Positions 26,703-35,994 are shown, counted from the first letter of the stretch. The stretch: 64,000 bases of DNA from Xanthomonas fragariae (GCF_900183975.1 NZ_LT853882.1:248001-312000), one strand, 5' to 3'. Notes: generated from the sequence alone by a model not told the origin. Translations and numbers: made by a program.

Positions 26703-29700
26703 TCAGTCGCCCATTGTCAGTAGTGAGGCGTTGCCACCTGCTGCTGTGGTGTTAACAGTGACGACCTTTTCGGTTGCAAAACGCAGCAGGTAATGCGGAC
26801 CGCCGGCTTTGGGCCCAGTGCCGGATAGGCCCTGGCCGCCGAAGGGCTGTACGCCGACGACGGCGCCGATCTGGTTGCGGTTGACGTAGACATTGCCGAC
26901 CGTGACGCGTGAAGTAATGCGCTCGATGGTCTCGTCGATGCGCGAGTGCACTCCCAGGGTCAAGCCATATCCGGTGGCGTTGATTTGATCGATAACAGTG
27001 TCGAGCTGATCGGCTTTCCAGCGGATCACGTGCAGGACGGGACCGAAAACCTCGCGATGTAACTGCGCAAGCGACGTCAGTTCGTACGCACGCGGAGCGA
27101 AAAAGCTGCCGTTTGCGGTCACTGCATCCAATGTGGTGCAGCCGATCAGGCGAGCTTCGCTATCCATGCGCGCTGCGTGATCGCCGAGAATTTTGAGCGC
27201 ATCGGCATCGATAACGGGACCAACGTCGGTGGACAACTGGCCGGGGTCGCCGATTTTCAACTCACCCATGGCGCCGGCGAGCATGGTCATGACCTTGTCG
27301 GCGATGTCGTCCTGGACGAACAGCACGCGTGCGGCCGAGCAACGTTGGCCGGCAGACATGAAGGCGCTAGAGATCGCGTCCTTGACAACGGCCTCCGGTA
27401 GCGACGACGAGTCGGCGATGAAGGCGTTCTGGCCGCCAGTCTCGGCAATCAAGACGCCGATCGCGGCATCACGCGAGGCCAGCGTGCGATTGATGATGCG
27501 TGCGGTATCGGTGGAGCCGGTAAAGGCGACGCCGGCGACCCGCGGATCGTTGGTCAGTGCGGCGCCGACGGTGGCGCCATCGCCTGGCAAGAACTGCACG
27601 ACTGCTTCGGGGATGCCAGCTTCATGAAGTAGTTTTACCGCAGCATATCCGATGAGGTTGGTCTGCTCGGCCGGTTTGGCTATGACGCTATTTCCTGCAG
27701 CGAGGGCGGCTGCGACTTGGCCGAGGAAAATGGCGAGCGGGAAGTTCCAGGGGCTGATGCAAACGAATACGCCGCGGCCGTGCAGCTGCAGCTCGTTGGA
27801 TTCGCCGGTTGGTCCGGGCAGGCGTTCGGGCGCGCTGAACTGCGCCCGTGCCTGGCTGGCGTAATAGCGCAGGAAATCCACCGCCTCGCGCACCTCGGCC
27901 ACTGCGTCGGGCAAGGTCTTGCCGGCTTCCTTGACGCAGATCGCCATGAATCCGGGCATGCGCGCTTCGAGCAGTTCGGCGGCATGTTCCAGGATGGTGG
28001 CGCGACTTGCTGCAGGTGTGCGGTTCCAGGCGGGCTGCGCGGCGGCAGCGGTCGCCAGGGACCTCTGCACGGTGGCCGGGTCGGCTGGCTGCCACTGCCC
28101 GACCGTTTCGCGACGATCTGCCGGGTTGAGCACCGCCTCGCTGGGCGTGCTGATCACCGCACCGGGCACCAGCGGGGCGGCCTTCCACGGTTTAATCGCG
28201 GCATTGAGTTGCTCGGCCAACTGCCGCAGATCGTTGTCGTTGGCGAGATTGGCGCCCATGGAGTTTTTCCTGTGCTGGTTCTGGCTGCGCAACAGTTCGG
28301 TTGGCAGCGGAATCTTGGGATGCGGAATGGAGGCAAATGACAACACCGCTTCGACCGGATCGCGAATCAGCTCTTCGATAGCGACGGTTTCATCGGTAAT
28401 ACGATTGACGAAGCTGGAATTGGCGCCGTTTTCGAGCAGGCGGCGCACCAGATACGGCAGCAAATCCTCGTGCGAGCCGACCGGTGCATACACGCGGCAC
28501 GGCAGCCCCAGACGATCGAGCGGAATCACTTCGGCATATAGGTCATCGCCCATGCCGTGCAGCTTCTGATACTCGTAAGTCTTGCCTGCAGCAATCGCAC
28601 GTACCGCCGCGATGGTCTGCGCGTTATGGGTGGCGAACATCGGATACAGCGCATCGCTGTGCGTGAACATGCAACGTGCGCAGGCAAGGTAAGACACATC
28701 GGTGTTCTGCTTGCGCGTAAACACCGGGTAGCCGGGATGGCCCTCGATCTGTGCACGCTTGATTTCGGCATCCCAATACGCGCCTTTGACCAGACGCACA
28801 GGAATGCGCCGACCGAGGCGACGTGCAAGATCGGCAAGGAAATCGATCGTATACGGCGTGCGTTTTTGATACGCCTGCACGGCAAGACCATAGCCTTCCC
28901 ATCCGTCCAGCGACCGGTCGGAGAACGTGGCCTCGATGATGTCCAGCGACAGTTCCAGGCGGTCTGCTTCTTCGGCGTCGACGGTGTAGCCGATGCCGTA
29001 GGCCTTGGCCAACTGCGCCAGCTCCAATACGCCGGGAACTAGCTCGGCCAACACGCGTGCGCGCTTGGCATGCTCGTAGCGCGGGTATAAGGCTGACAGC
29101 TTGATCGAAATGCTGGGAGCTGCGAACACGTCGGTGCCAACGAAGCTGCCGCTGCGGCCGATTGCATGAATCGCATCGCGATATGCCTGCAGATAGCGCT
29201 GCGCATCCTCCATGGTGAGTGCGCCTTCGCCGAGCATGTCGAACGAATAGCGGTAATCGGCGTTGTCGCCTTTGCGCGAGCGCGACAATGCCTCACCGAT
29301 GGTGCGTCCCATGACGAATTGATGGCCCATGATCTTCATTGCCTGACGCACAGCCAGACGAATCACCTGTTCGCCGACGCGGCCGATCAGTCGCTTGAAT
29401 GCACCTGGCACATCGGCGCGGGTGAGCTCGTTGAGCTGCACCAGCTTGCCGGTGAGCATCAGCCCCCAGGTCGATGCGTTGACCAGCACCGAGTCGCTGC
29501 CGCCCATGTGCTTGTTCCAGTCGGCATCGCCGAGCTTGTCGCGGATCAGTTTGTCTGCAGTGTTCTGATCGGGAATACGCAGCAGCGCTTCGGCCACGCA
29601 CATCAGCAGGACGCCTTCTTCGCTGCCCAGGTCGTATTGGCGCATGAAGGCTTCGATCGCGCTCTGGTCGTGTGCGCGTGCACGCACGCGGGTGACCAAA

Positions 29701-29903
29701 TCGGCCGCGACCGCTTGCACCTTTGTTTGTTCGGCGGCCGGGAAGCGTGCATGGGCTAGCAATTCGCGCACGTGCTCGGCTTCGTCTTTGAGCCAGGCGG
29801 CGGTGACGGCGGCACGCAAAGCGCCTGGCGCGGCGGGCAGTTCGGGCGCCAACAGCGGGCGCGCAACCGGGTTGGAGGCAAGCGGGTCGAGCTGAGCGTT
29901 CAT
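26703..29903 (-). CDS. putA: Bifunctional proline dehydrogenase/L-glutamate gamma-semialdehyde dehydrogenase
   Basis: 1066 residues. The N-terminal FAD proline dehydrogenase barrel shows DAEEADRLELSLDIIE, VRLVKGAYWDAEIKRAQ and YAPVGSHEDLLPYLVRRLLE. The C-terminal aldehyde dehydrogenase shows ISPWNFPLAIFLGQ, AFTGSTDTA, IAETGGQNA (Glu) and GQRCSAARV (catalytic Cys). It oxidises proline to glutamate in two channelled steps, with quinone and NAD+ as acceptors. The N-terminus lacks the ribbon-helix-helix DNA-binding domain of E. coli PutA, so it is not autoregulatory. Single gene; convergent with tyrS. Confidence 0.96.
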   Translation of the reverse strand: MNAQLDPLASNPVARPLLAPELPAAPGALRAAVTAAWLKDEAEHVRELLAHARFPAAEQTKVQAVAADLVTRVRARAHDQSAIEAFMRQYDLGSEEGVLLMCVAEALLRIPDQNTADKLIRDKLGDADWNKHMGGSDSVLVNASTWGLMLTGKLVQLNELTRADVPGAFKRLIGRVGEQVIRLAVRQAMKIMGHQFVMGRTIGEALSRSRKGDNADYRYSFDMLGEGALTMEDAQRYLQAYRDAIHAIGRSGSFVGTDVFAAPSISIKLSALYPRYEHAKRARVLAELVPGVLELAQLAKAYGIGYTVDAEEADRLELSLDIIEATFSDRSLDGWEGYGLAVQAYQKRTPYTIDFLADLARRLGRRIPVRLVKGAYWDAEIKRAQIEGHPGYPVFTRKQNTDVSYLACARCMFTHSDALYPMFATHNAQTIAAVRAIAAGKTYEYQKLHGMGDDLYAEVIPLDRLGLPCRVYAPVGSHEDLLPYLVRRLLENGANSSFVNRITDETVAIEELIRDPVEAVLSFASIPHPKIPLPTELLRSQNQHRKNSMGANLANDNDLRQLAEQLNAAIKPWKAAPLVPGAVISTPSEAVLNPADRRETVGQWQPADPATVQRSLATAAAAQPAWNRTPAASRATILEHAAELLEARMPGFMAICVKEAGKTLPDAVAEVREAVDFLRYYASQARAQFSAPERLPGPTGESNELQLHGRGVFVCISPWNFPLAIFLGQVAAALAAGNSVIAKPAEQTNLIGYAAVKLLHEAGIPEAVVQFLPGDGATVGAALTNDPRVAGVAFTGSTDTARIINRTLASRDAAIGVLIAETGGQNAFIADSSSLPEAVVKDAISSAFMSAGQRCSAARVLFVQDDIADKVMTMLAGAMGELKIGDPGQLSTDVGPVIDADALKILGDHAARMDSEARLIGCTTLDAVTANGSFFAPRAYELTSLAQLHREVFGPVLHVIRWKADQLDTVIDQINATGYGLTLGVHSRIDETIERITSRVTVGNVYVNRNQIGAVVGVQPFGGQGLSGTGPKAGGPHYLLRFATEKVVTVNTTAAGGNASLLTMGD

Positions 29904-30032
29904 GCGAAACAGGGCTGGGAATCCTCGCTCATTCTAGTGAGCCGACCCGCCCGCGCACTTGTGTGGAAGCGGCAGCTTTCCTGCCGTTTTGTGCATGTCG
30001 GTCGCCAGTACGTGCTTTGGCGGGCCCGCTTC

Positions 30033-30068
30033 GAAGCAGGTGTCGCCACGGAAGCAGGTGTCGCCACG
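30033..30068. repeat. Perfect 18-bp tandem duplication
   Basis: GAAGCAGGTGTCGCCACG occurs twice without a gap (30033-30050 and 30051-30068) in the 298-base interval between the divergent putA and DUF2244 genes. It lies 130-165 bases upstream of the putA start and could alter spacing in either promoter. Confidence 0.8.
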
Positions 30069-30201
30069 CAGCTCGGAAGTGGTTGATTTACGCGCATTTT
30101 TTAGCTGCACTGCAGCAAATCCTAGATCTTCGGAAACGCTTGCCGCATGCATTCGCGCGGGTCTACCATCAGGGCATTCCCGCAGTGCGCTGCGTCTACC
30201 A

Positions 30202-30678
30202 ATGATCGAATTGCTGCCGTTGATGGCCGAAAGGGTTGGGACGCAAGTGCGGTTGCGGCCTCCGCGGGCACTGTCGGGCAAGCAATTCGTGCTGCTGTTC
30301 GCAGTGTTGGCGGGAACGATGTGGTTGTTTGCAGGCTTGGGTTGGTGGACCGGTAATGCGTTCGCGCCGATGTTCGCCCTATTGCACAGTGGTGTGGTGG
30401 CGCTGGCGCTACGGCAGTTGTGGCGAAGTGGCGAGCGCGAAGAAGCGATCCGGGTGGGTGAAACCGTTGTCGAGGTGTTTCCGTTCGGACACGCGCCACC
30501 AGCGTTTCAGGCACATCCGCATTGGGTTCGGTTATGCATGGAGCGCGACGACAGAGTGTTGCTGGTAAGCAGCGGCAAGCAAATCGAGATCGGAAGTTTT
30601 CTCGGGCCGGCCGAACGTGTGGAACTGGCAACTACGCTAAAACGCTTGCTCGCGGCCGCCAATGGCCGTCACCGATGA
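30202..30678 (+). CDS. DUF2244 membrane protein
   Basis: 158 residues from the ATG at 30202. A short N-terminal strand region (MIELLPLMAERVGTQVRLRP) is followed by two membrane helices (FVLLFAVLAGTMWLFAGLGW and FALLHSGVVALALRQLWRSG) and a soluble C-terminal domain ending in IGSFLGPAERVELATTLKRL, the typical DUF2244 pattern. DUF2244 proteins often sit at the head of cytochrome c oxidase operons, as here (17 bases before the subunit II start). Function unknown; an assembly or membrane role for the oxidase is a reasonable inference. Confidence 0.8.
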   Translation: MIELLPLMAERVGTQVRLRPPRALSGKQFVLLFAVLAGTMWLFAGLGWWTGNAFAPMFALLHSGVVALALRQLWRSGEREEAIRVGETVVEVFPFGHAPPAFQAHPHWVRLCMERDDRVLLVSSGKQIEIGSFLGPAERVELATTLKRLLAAANGRHR

Positions 30679-30694
30679 CGTAAGGGTCTAGGCA

Positions 30695-31603
30695 ATGACG
30701 CAACGCAGCAGCTGGAAGTCGATGCACGCACGCTTGGGCTTGGCGATGACGGCGCTGCTGAGCGCGCCGGCCGCATGGGCGCAATCGGCCGACCTCAAGC
30801 AATGGCAGCTCAACATGGGCCGAGGAGTGACCCAGACCGCACGCATGGCCTATGAGGCGCACATGGTTGCGCTGTGGGTGTGCGTGGTGATCGGGGCGCT
30901 GGTGTTCGCGGCGATGGGCTATGCGATCTTCAAGTTCCGCAAGTCTAAAGGCGCGGTGGCTGCGCAATTCAGTCACAACGCCACGGCCGAAATCTTGTGG
31001 ACGGTGATTCCGGTGTTGGTGCTGATCGCGATGGCGTGGCCGGCGACAGCCAAGTTGATTGCGATGTACGACACCCGCGAATCGGAAATGACGGTCAAGG
31101 TGACCGGCTATCAGTGGATGTGGAAATACGAGTATCTGGGCCAGGGTGTGGAATTCACCAGTCGCTTGGCGCGCGAATCCGACCGCATCCGGCAGAGCGG
31201 TGAGCGCCCGACCGCTGCGTCGCAGCCGCATTATCTGCGGGACGTCGACAACCGCCTGGTGCTGCCGGTCAATACCAAAATCCGCTTCGTGATCACTGCC
31301 GACGACGTGATCCACGCTTGGTGGGTGCCTGCGCTGGGCTGGAAGCAGGACGCAATTCCCGGCATCGTCAACGAGGCATGGACCAATATCGAGCAGCCGG
31401 GCGTGTATCGCGGGCAATGCGCTGAGTTGTGCGGCAAGGATCATGGATTCATGCCGATCGTGGTCGAAGCATTGCCCAAAGCCGAGTTCCAGCGCTGGCT
31501 GGCAGCGCGCCGCAGTGTTGCGGGTGCATCTCCGGCGGCCGCTGCACCTGTGACGCCGCCTGACGAAACAGCGCCAGCCGCGGCGCCGACCGCCGTTCTT
31601 TAA
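30695..31603 (+). CDS. ctaC: Cytochrome c oxidase subunit II
   Basis: 302 residues. Signal peptide (GLAMTALLSAPAAWAQ), two membrane helices (VALWVCVVIGALVFAAMGYA and ILWTVIPVLVLIAMAWPATA), then the periplasmic cupredoxin domain with the CuA site: distal His in DDVIHAWWVPALG and the C-terminal GQCAELCGKDHGFMPI giving Cys, Glu, Cys, His and Met ligands. The aromatic electron-entry motif YQWMWKYEY is present. No C-terminal cytochrome c domain. Accepts electrons from cytochrome c in the aa3 terminal oxidase. First structural gene of the oxidase operon. Confidence 0.96.
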   Translation: MTQRSSWKSMHARLGLAMTALLSAPAAWAQSADLKQWQLNMGRGVTQTARMAYEAHMVALWVCVVIGALVFAAMGYAIFKFRKSKGAVAAQFSHNATAEILWTVIPVLVLIAMAWPATAKLIAMYDTRESEMTVKVTGYQWMWKYEYLGQGVEFTSRLARESDRIRQSGERPTAASQPHYLRDVDNRLVLPVNTKIRFVITADDVIHAWWVPALGWKQDAIPGIVNEAWTNIEQPGVYRGQCAELCGKDHGFMPIVVEALPKAEFQRWLAARRSVAGASPAAAAPVTPPDETAPAAAPTAVL

Positions 31604-31641
31604 TCGCTCACAACCGCTCGCTTCGCAGAGGTCGTTCCGTC

Positions 31642-33246
31642 ATGGCGCATACCGCAGTCGATCACCACGGACACCACCAGCCCGGTTTTGTCGAACGCTG
31701 GTTTTTTTCGACCAATCACAAGGACATCGGCACGCTATATCTGCTGTTTTCCTTTGTGATGTTTATCGTTGGCGCGGCGATGAGCGTGGTCATTCGAGCC
31801 GAATTGATGCAGCCCGGATTGCAGTTCGTCAAACCGGAATTCTTCAATCAGATGACCACCGTGCATGCACTGGTGATGATCTTCGGTGGCGTGATGCCAG
31901 CGTTCGTCGGTTTGGCCAACTGGATGATTCCGCTGCAGATCGGCGCCCCGGATATGGCGTTGCCGCGCATGAATAACTGGTCGTTCTGGTTGCTGCCGGT
32001 CGCGTTCACCTTGTTGCTGCTGACGCTATTTTTGCCGGGTGGCGCGCCGGCGGGTGGTTGGACGTTGTATCCGCCGCTGTCGTTGCAAGGCGGCTACAAC
32101 GTGGCTTTCAGCGTGTTTGCAATCCACGTTGCCGGCGTCAGTTCGATCATGGGTGCGATCAACATCATCGCAACCGTGCTCAACATGCGCGCGCCGGGCA
32201 TCGATCTGTTGAAGATGCCGATCTTCTGCTGGGCCTGGCTGATTACCGCATTCCTGCTGATCGCCGTGATGCCAGTGCTGGCCGGTGCGGTGACCATGTT
32301 GTTGACTGACAAGTTCTTCGGTACCAGCTTTTTCAACGCGGCCGGCGGCGGTGACCCGGTAATGTACCAGCATATCTTCTGGTTCTTCGGGCACCCCGAG
32401 GTCTACATCATGATCCTGCCGGCGTTCGGCGTGGTCAGCGAAATCATTCCCACCTTCAGCCGTAAGCCGCTGTTCGGTTACCAGGCGATGGTCTATGCCA
32501 TTGCCGCAATCGCCTTCCTGAGTTTCATCGTGTGGGCACACCATATGTTCACCGTGGGTATGCCGCTCGGTGGCGAAATCTACTTCATGTTCGCCACGAT
32601 GCTGATCTCCATCCCGACCGGGGTGAAAGTGTTCAATTGGGTGAGCACAATGTGGAAAGGCTCGCTGACGTTCGAGTCGCCGATGTTGTGGGCAGTGGCA
32701 TTCGTCATTCTCTTCAGCATCGGTGGTTTCTCGGGCCTGATGCTGGCGATCGTACCGGCGGATTTCCAGTATCACGACACCTATTTTGTTGTCGCGCATT
32801 TCCATTATGTGCTGGTTACCGGTGCGGTATTCGCATTGATTGCGGCGGTGTATTACTGGTGGCCGAAGTGGACCGGACGCATGTACAACGAGACCTGGGC
32901 CAAGTTCCACTTCTGGTGGACGATGGTGTTCGTTAATCTATTGTTCTTCCCGCAACACTTCCTCGGTTTGGCCGGTATGCCGCGGCGTATTCCCGATTAC
33001 AACGTGGTGTTCGCCGACTGGAATCTGATCAGTTCGGTCGGTGCGTTCGGCATGTTCGCCACACCGTTCCTGATGGCCGGGATTCTGCTCGCGTCGTTGC
33101 GCAGTGGCGCAAAGGCCGATGCGCGCGCATGGGAAGGGGCGAAGGGTTTGGAGTGGACAGTGCCCTCACCTGCGCCGGCGCATACCTTCACCGTGCCGCC
33201 GATGATCAAGCCTGGAGATCTTGCGCATGAAGACATCGGTTACTGA
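31642..33246 (+). CDS. ctaD: Cytochrome c oxidase subunit I (aa3 type)
   Basis: 534 residues, 12 membrane helices. Heme a His in TTVHALVMIFGG; the CuB and cross-linked Tyr site in WFFGHPEVYIMILPAFG and VWAHHMFTVG; heme a3 and heme a ligands in VVAHFHYVL. The D-channel (NNWSFWLLP region) and K-channel residues are in place. Type A1 heme-copper oxidase reducing oxygen to water and pumping protons. Its 3' end overlaps the 57-residue small gene by 20 bases. Confidence 0.97.
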   Translation: MAHTAVDHHGHHQPGFVERWFFSTNHKDIGTLYLLFSFVMFIVGAAMSVVIRAELMQPGLQFVKPEFFNQMTTVHALVMIFGGVMPAFVGLANWMIPLQIGAPDMALPRMNNWSFWLLPVAFTLLLLTLFLPGGAPAGGWTLYPPLSLQGGYNVAFSVFAIHVAGVSSIMGAINIIATVLNMRAPGIDLLKMPIFCWAWLITAFLLIAVMPVLAGAVTMLLTDKFFGTSFFNAAGGGDPVMYQHIFWFFGHPEVYIMILPAFGVVSEIIPTFSRKPLFGYQAMVYAIAAIAFLSFIVWAHHMFTVGMPLGGEIYFMFATMLISIPTGVKVFNWVSTMWKGSLTFESPMLWAVAFVILFSIGGFSGLMLAIVPADFQYHDTYFVVAHFHYVLVTGAVFALIAAVYYWWPKWTGRMYNETWAKFHFWWTMVFVNLLFFPQHFLGLAGMPRRIPDYNVVFADWNLISSVGAFGMFATPFLMAGILLASLRSGAKADARAWEGAKGLEWTVPSPAPAHTFTVPPMIKPGDLAHEDIGY

Positions 33247-33400
33247 GCCCGCGCCGGCATCGGCCGTGATACGTTTGCTCTCCGCTGCCGAACGGCAGGC
33301 GCAACAGCGTCGTGCCGTGCGCCGCACTGCGGTCACTGTCAGCATCATCGCAGCGCTGATCTACGCAGGCTTCATCGCCTCTGGAGTCATCGCACGATGA
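33227..33400 (+). CDS. Small membrane protein of the cytochrome oxidase operon (57 aa)
   Basis: The ATG at 33227 lies inside the last codons of ctaD (20-base overlap), with a purine-rich GGAGAT about 10 bases before it; the TGA at 33398-33400 overlaps the ctaG ATG by four bases. The product has a soluble N-terminus rich in Ala/Arg ([18 protein letters not shown]) and one C-terminal membrane helix ([18 protein letters not shown]). Position and topology match the small extra subunits or assembly peptides seen between coxA and ctaG in other proteobacteria. It has no recognised family; the tight overlaps argue that it is translated. Confidence 0.75.
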   Translation: MKTSVTEPAPASAVIRLLSAAERQAQQRRAVRRTAVTVSIIAALIYAGFIASGVIAR

Positions 33401-33993
33401 ATGCCCGCGTGCCCGCGCCTGCACCGACTGCCGGCCTGTTCAAGCTGCTGGGCGTGGTATTGGGCGTGTTCGTGCTAACCTTTTCGCTGGTGCCGCTCTA
33501 CCGCATCGCCTGCGAGAAAGTGTTCGGAATCCGCATGGAGCGTGCCCCGGGCAGCTCACGTGCAAGCGAGGGTGCGCCTGCTGCATCCGGCAAGCGCACC
33601 GTGCGGGTGGAATTCGATGCCGGGGTGAATTCCAAACTGCCGTGGACCTTCCATCCCGAGCAGATGACGATGGACGTGGTGCCTGGCGAACTCAACGAAG
33701 CGCTGTATTTCGCGCGCAACGACAGCCCGCGTGCAGTGGTGGGTAGCGCGGTGCCGTCGGTCGCGCCAGCGCGTGCATCGGGATATTTCAACAAGACCGA
33801 ATGTTTCTGTTTTACCGCGCAGACCTTGCAGGCCGGGGAAACGCGCGACATGCCGCTGCGCTTTATCGTCGACCCTGCCTTGCCGCCGGAAGTCACCACC
33901 ATCACTTTGTCTTACACGTTCTATCGCAACGACGCACTGACCTCGGAATTACGGGGCGCTGGCGCATCCAGCGCGCCGCGCGCAGCACCGTAA
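33397..33993 (+). CDS. ctaG: Cytochrome c oxidase copper chaperone CtaG/Cox11
   Basis: 198 residues. One N-terminal membrane helix ([20 protein letters not shown]), then an immunoglobulin-like periplasmic domain with the copper-binding NKTECFCF motif (CxC) and an earlier Cys in [10 protein letters not shown], plus the C-terminal TLSYTFYRN strand. Delivers copper to the CuB site of subunit I. Overlaps the upstream 57-residue gene by four bases and precedes subunit III. Confidence 0.95.
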   Translation: MNARVPAPAPTAGLFKLLGVVLGVFVLTFSLVPLYRIACEKVFGIRMERAPGSSRASEGAPAASGKRTVRVEFDAGVNSKLPWTFHPEQMTMDVVPGELNEALYFARNDSPRAVVGSAVPSVAPARASGYFNKTECFCFTAQTLQAGETRDMPLRFIVDPALPPEVTTITLSYTFYRNDALTSELRGAGASSAPRAAP

Positions 33994-34031
33994 CTCGTCA
34001 TCCACTCGCACCACGACACGGAAGCAACGCC

Positions 34032-34907
34032 ATGGCCGACCACAGTACCAACGCCGATGCGTATTTCGTCCCGAGCCAGAGTAAGTGGCCGTTTGTGGGG
34101 TCGATTGCGATGTTCGTGATGATGATCGGCGTGGCAAGTTGGCTCAACGACGCTGCATGGGGGCGCTGGACGTTCTTCGCTGGCGTGGCGATGTTGCTGG
34201 CGACCTTGTTTATGTGGTTTGGCGATGTCATTCGCGAATCCAACGCCGGGCATTACAACCGCCAGGTAGATGGCTCGTTCCGCATGGGGATGGTGTGGTT
34301 CATTTTTTCCGAAGTGATGTTTTTCGGCGCCTTCTTCGGTGCGTTGTTCTACACCCGCGTGCTGACGCTGCCCTGGTTGGGCGGCGAAGGCGATGGCGTG
34401 ATGACCAACGAGTTGCTGTGGAACGGCTATTCCGCTGCGTGGCCGACCAATGGCCCTGGCACGATCGGTGGGCAATTTCAGACTATCCCGGCCTGGGGCT
34501 TGCCGCTGATCAATACCCTGATCCTGCTCAGTTCCGGCGTGACCTTGACCATCGCCCATCACGCGCTCAAAGGCGGACGTCGCGGTTCGTTGTCGCTGTG
34601 GCTGGGCCTGACTGTGCTGCTGGGTTGCGTGTTTTTGTTCCTGCAGGCCGAGGAATATATCCACGCCTATACCGAACTCAATCTCACGCTTGGATCTGGC
34701 ATCTACGGTTCGACCTTCTTCATGCTCACCGGCTTCCACGGCATGCATGTGCTGCTGGGCACGATCATGCTGGCAGTGATGTGGCTACGCGCCGCGAAGG
34801 GGCACTTTACCCGCGACCACCATTTCGCTTTCGAAGCAGCAGCGTGGTATTGGCACTTCGTGGACGTGGTGTGGCTGGCGTTGTTCCTATTCGTGTATGT
34901 ACTTTGA
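34032..34907 (+). CDS. ctaE: Cytochrome c oxidase subunit III
   Basis: 291 residues from the ATG at 34032 (MADHSTNADAYFVPSQSKWP), seven membrane helices. Family motifs: FIFSEVMFFGAFFGALFYTR with the conserved Glu, LQAEEYIHA, FFMLTGFHGMHVLLGTIML and FEAAAWYWHFVDVVWLALF at the C-terminus. Stabilises subunit I and supports proton uptake. End of the ctaC-ctaD-orf57-ctaG-ctaE unit; a heptameric repeat tract follows the stop. Confidence 0.95.
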   Translation: MADHSTNADAYFVPSQSKWPFVGSIAMFVMMIGVASWLNDAAWGRWTFFAGVAMLLATLFMWFGDVIRESNAGHYNRQVDGSFRMGMVWFIFSEVMFFGAFFGALFYTRVLTLPWLGGEGDGVMTNELLWNGYSAAWPTNGPGTIGGQFQTIPAWGLPLINTLILLSSGVTLTIAHHALKGGRRGSLSLWLGLTVLLGCVFLFLQAEEYIHAYTELNLTLGSGIYGSTFFMLTGFHGMHVLLGTIMLAVMWLRAAKGHFTRDHHFAFEAAAWYWHFVDVVWLALFLFVYVL

Positions 34908-34911
34908 GGGC

Positions 34912-34932
34912 TGGGATTGGGGAGTGGGGATT
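34912..34932. repeat. GGGATTGGGGAGTGGGGATTC heptameric tract
   Basis: Three consecutive approximate 7-mers (GGGATTG, GGGAGTG, GGGATTC) immediately after the subunit III stop; same type as the tracts at 19404 and 46386. Confidence 0.6.
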
Positions 34933-34989
34933 CGTAAAAGCGCAGTGACAAGTCGCTCTTGCGCATCTCCAATGCCGCATCCCGGCGCG

Positions 34990-35208
34990 TCAGCGCCCAA
35001 TCCCATGCGGCTTGATCCAGCCGGTGTAGATACCGATGATCACGACCGCGATCAACGCGACCGATAGACCGATGCGCCAGGTGAGTGCGTTGACTGTGCG
35101 CTTGGTCTCGCCACGGTCGGTGAGCAGGTAGTAGAGGCCGGCGCCCAGGTTCCATAGGATCACGATCAGGAAGGCGACAATCAGCAGCGTCTTGAGCGAA
35201 TCGTTCAC
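34990..35208 (-). CDS. DUF2909 twin-helix membrane protein
   Basis: 72 residues from the GTG at 35208 (VNDSLKTLLIVAFLIVILWN). Two membrane helices (about residues 5-24 and 44-65) separated by the conserved TDRGETKRTVNALTWRIGLS loop, typical of DUF2909. Members are usually embedded in cytochrome oxidase loci between subunit III and SURF1, as here, but on the opposite strand. Function unknown; an oxidase-associated role is inferred from context. Confidence 0.8.
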   Translation of the reverse strand: MNDSLKTLLIVAFLIVILWNLGAGLYYLLTDRGETKRTVNALTWRIGLSVALIAVVIIGIYTGWIKPHGIGR

Positions 35209-35268
35209 AACAGCCCCGGTAGTCGTTGGCGTGGTAACGGCATTGCACGCCTTTTTGCGTCGCTTGTC

Positions 35269-35994
35269 ATGATGCGCAAGCACACGATGGTGCTGGGTTG
35301 GTGTCTGGCATTATTGGTCAGCGCTGGTTTTGCGGCGCTTGGGCAATGGCAGCTGCAGCGCATGCATAGCAAGCAAGCCTTACTGGAACGCGCTGCGCAT
35401 GTTCGAGAGACGCCGTTGACCTTGATGCAGGCATTCGCCATGCCGCATGAACTGGCCTGGGTGAGCGGGCGCGTGCGCTTTCTGCCGCAGCAGGTCTTGC
35501 TGGACAACCAATTACACGAAGGGCGCGCGGGTGTGCGCGTCTATCAACTTGCAGCACCGGAAGGCATGTCAGGCACGTTGCTGGTCGAGCTGGGCTGGCT
35601 GCCGCTGCCGGCGAATCGGCAGTTACCAACGATCACTCCGATGCAAGGTACCCAGACAATACAGGGCTTGTTGGGCGCACCGACTTCGGCTGGACTCGCC
35701 ATTGGGCCGGCATTGGCAGCGGTCGATGCACCGCAGATCTGGCTAGCCACGCGCCTGGATACAACGGCCTTGCGCAGCACGCTGGGCAGGCGCGACATTT
35801 CGTCGCAGGTATTGCGCTTGGATCCGGCCCTACCGGTCGGGTATGTGCGCGATCTGGAGATGCTGCCGAACACGCTACCACCCGCGCGGCACTTGGGTTA
35901 TGCGGTGCAATGGTTCGGGCTGGCTACGGCAGTGCTGGTCACTGCAACGCTGCTGACGTGGCGTGCGCGCCGCCGCCGTCGACGCGGGCACTGA
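35269..35994 (+). CDS. SURF1 family cytochrome oxidase assembly protein
   Basis: 241 residues. Two membrane helices, near the N-terminus (VLGWCLALLVSAGFAALGQW) and the C-terminus (LGYAVQWFGLATAVLVTATL), bracketing a periplasmic domain, with SURF1 signatures LGQWQLQRMHSKQALLE, VLLDNQLHEGRAGVRV and VELGWLP. Helps insert heme A into subunit I. The double ATG at 35269 and 35272 leaves a three-base uncertainty. Starts 60 bases from, and divergent to, the DUF2909 gene; leads the second oxidase-assembly run to ctaB. Confidence 0.92.
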   Translation: MMRKHTMVLGWCLALLVSAGFAALGQWQLQRMHSKQALLERAAHVRETPLTLMQAFAMPHELAWVSGRVRFLPQQVLLDNQLHEGRAGVRVYQLAAPEGMSGTLLVELGWLPLPANRQLPTITPMQGTQTIQGLLGAPTSAGLAIGPALAAVDAPQIWLATRLDTTALRSTLGRRDISSQVLRLDPALPVGYVRDLEMLPNTLPPARHLGYAVQWFGLATAVLVTATLLTWRARRRRRRGH

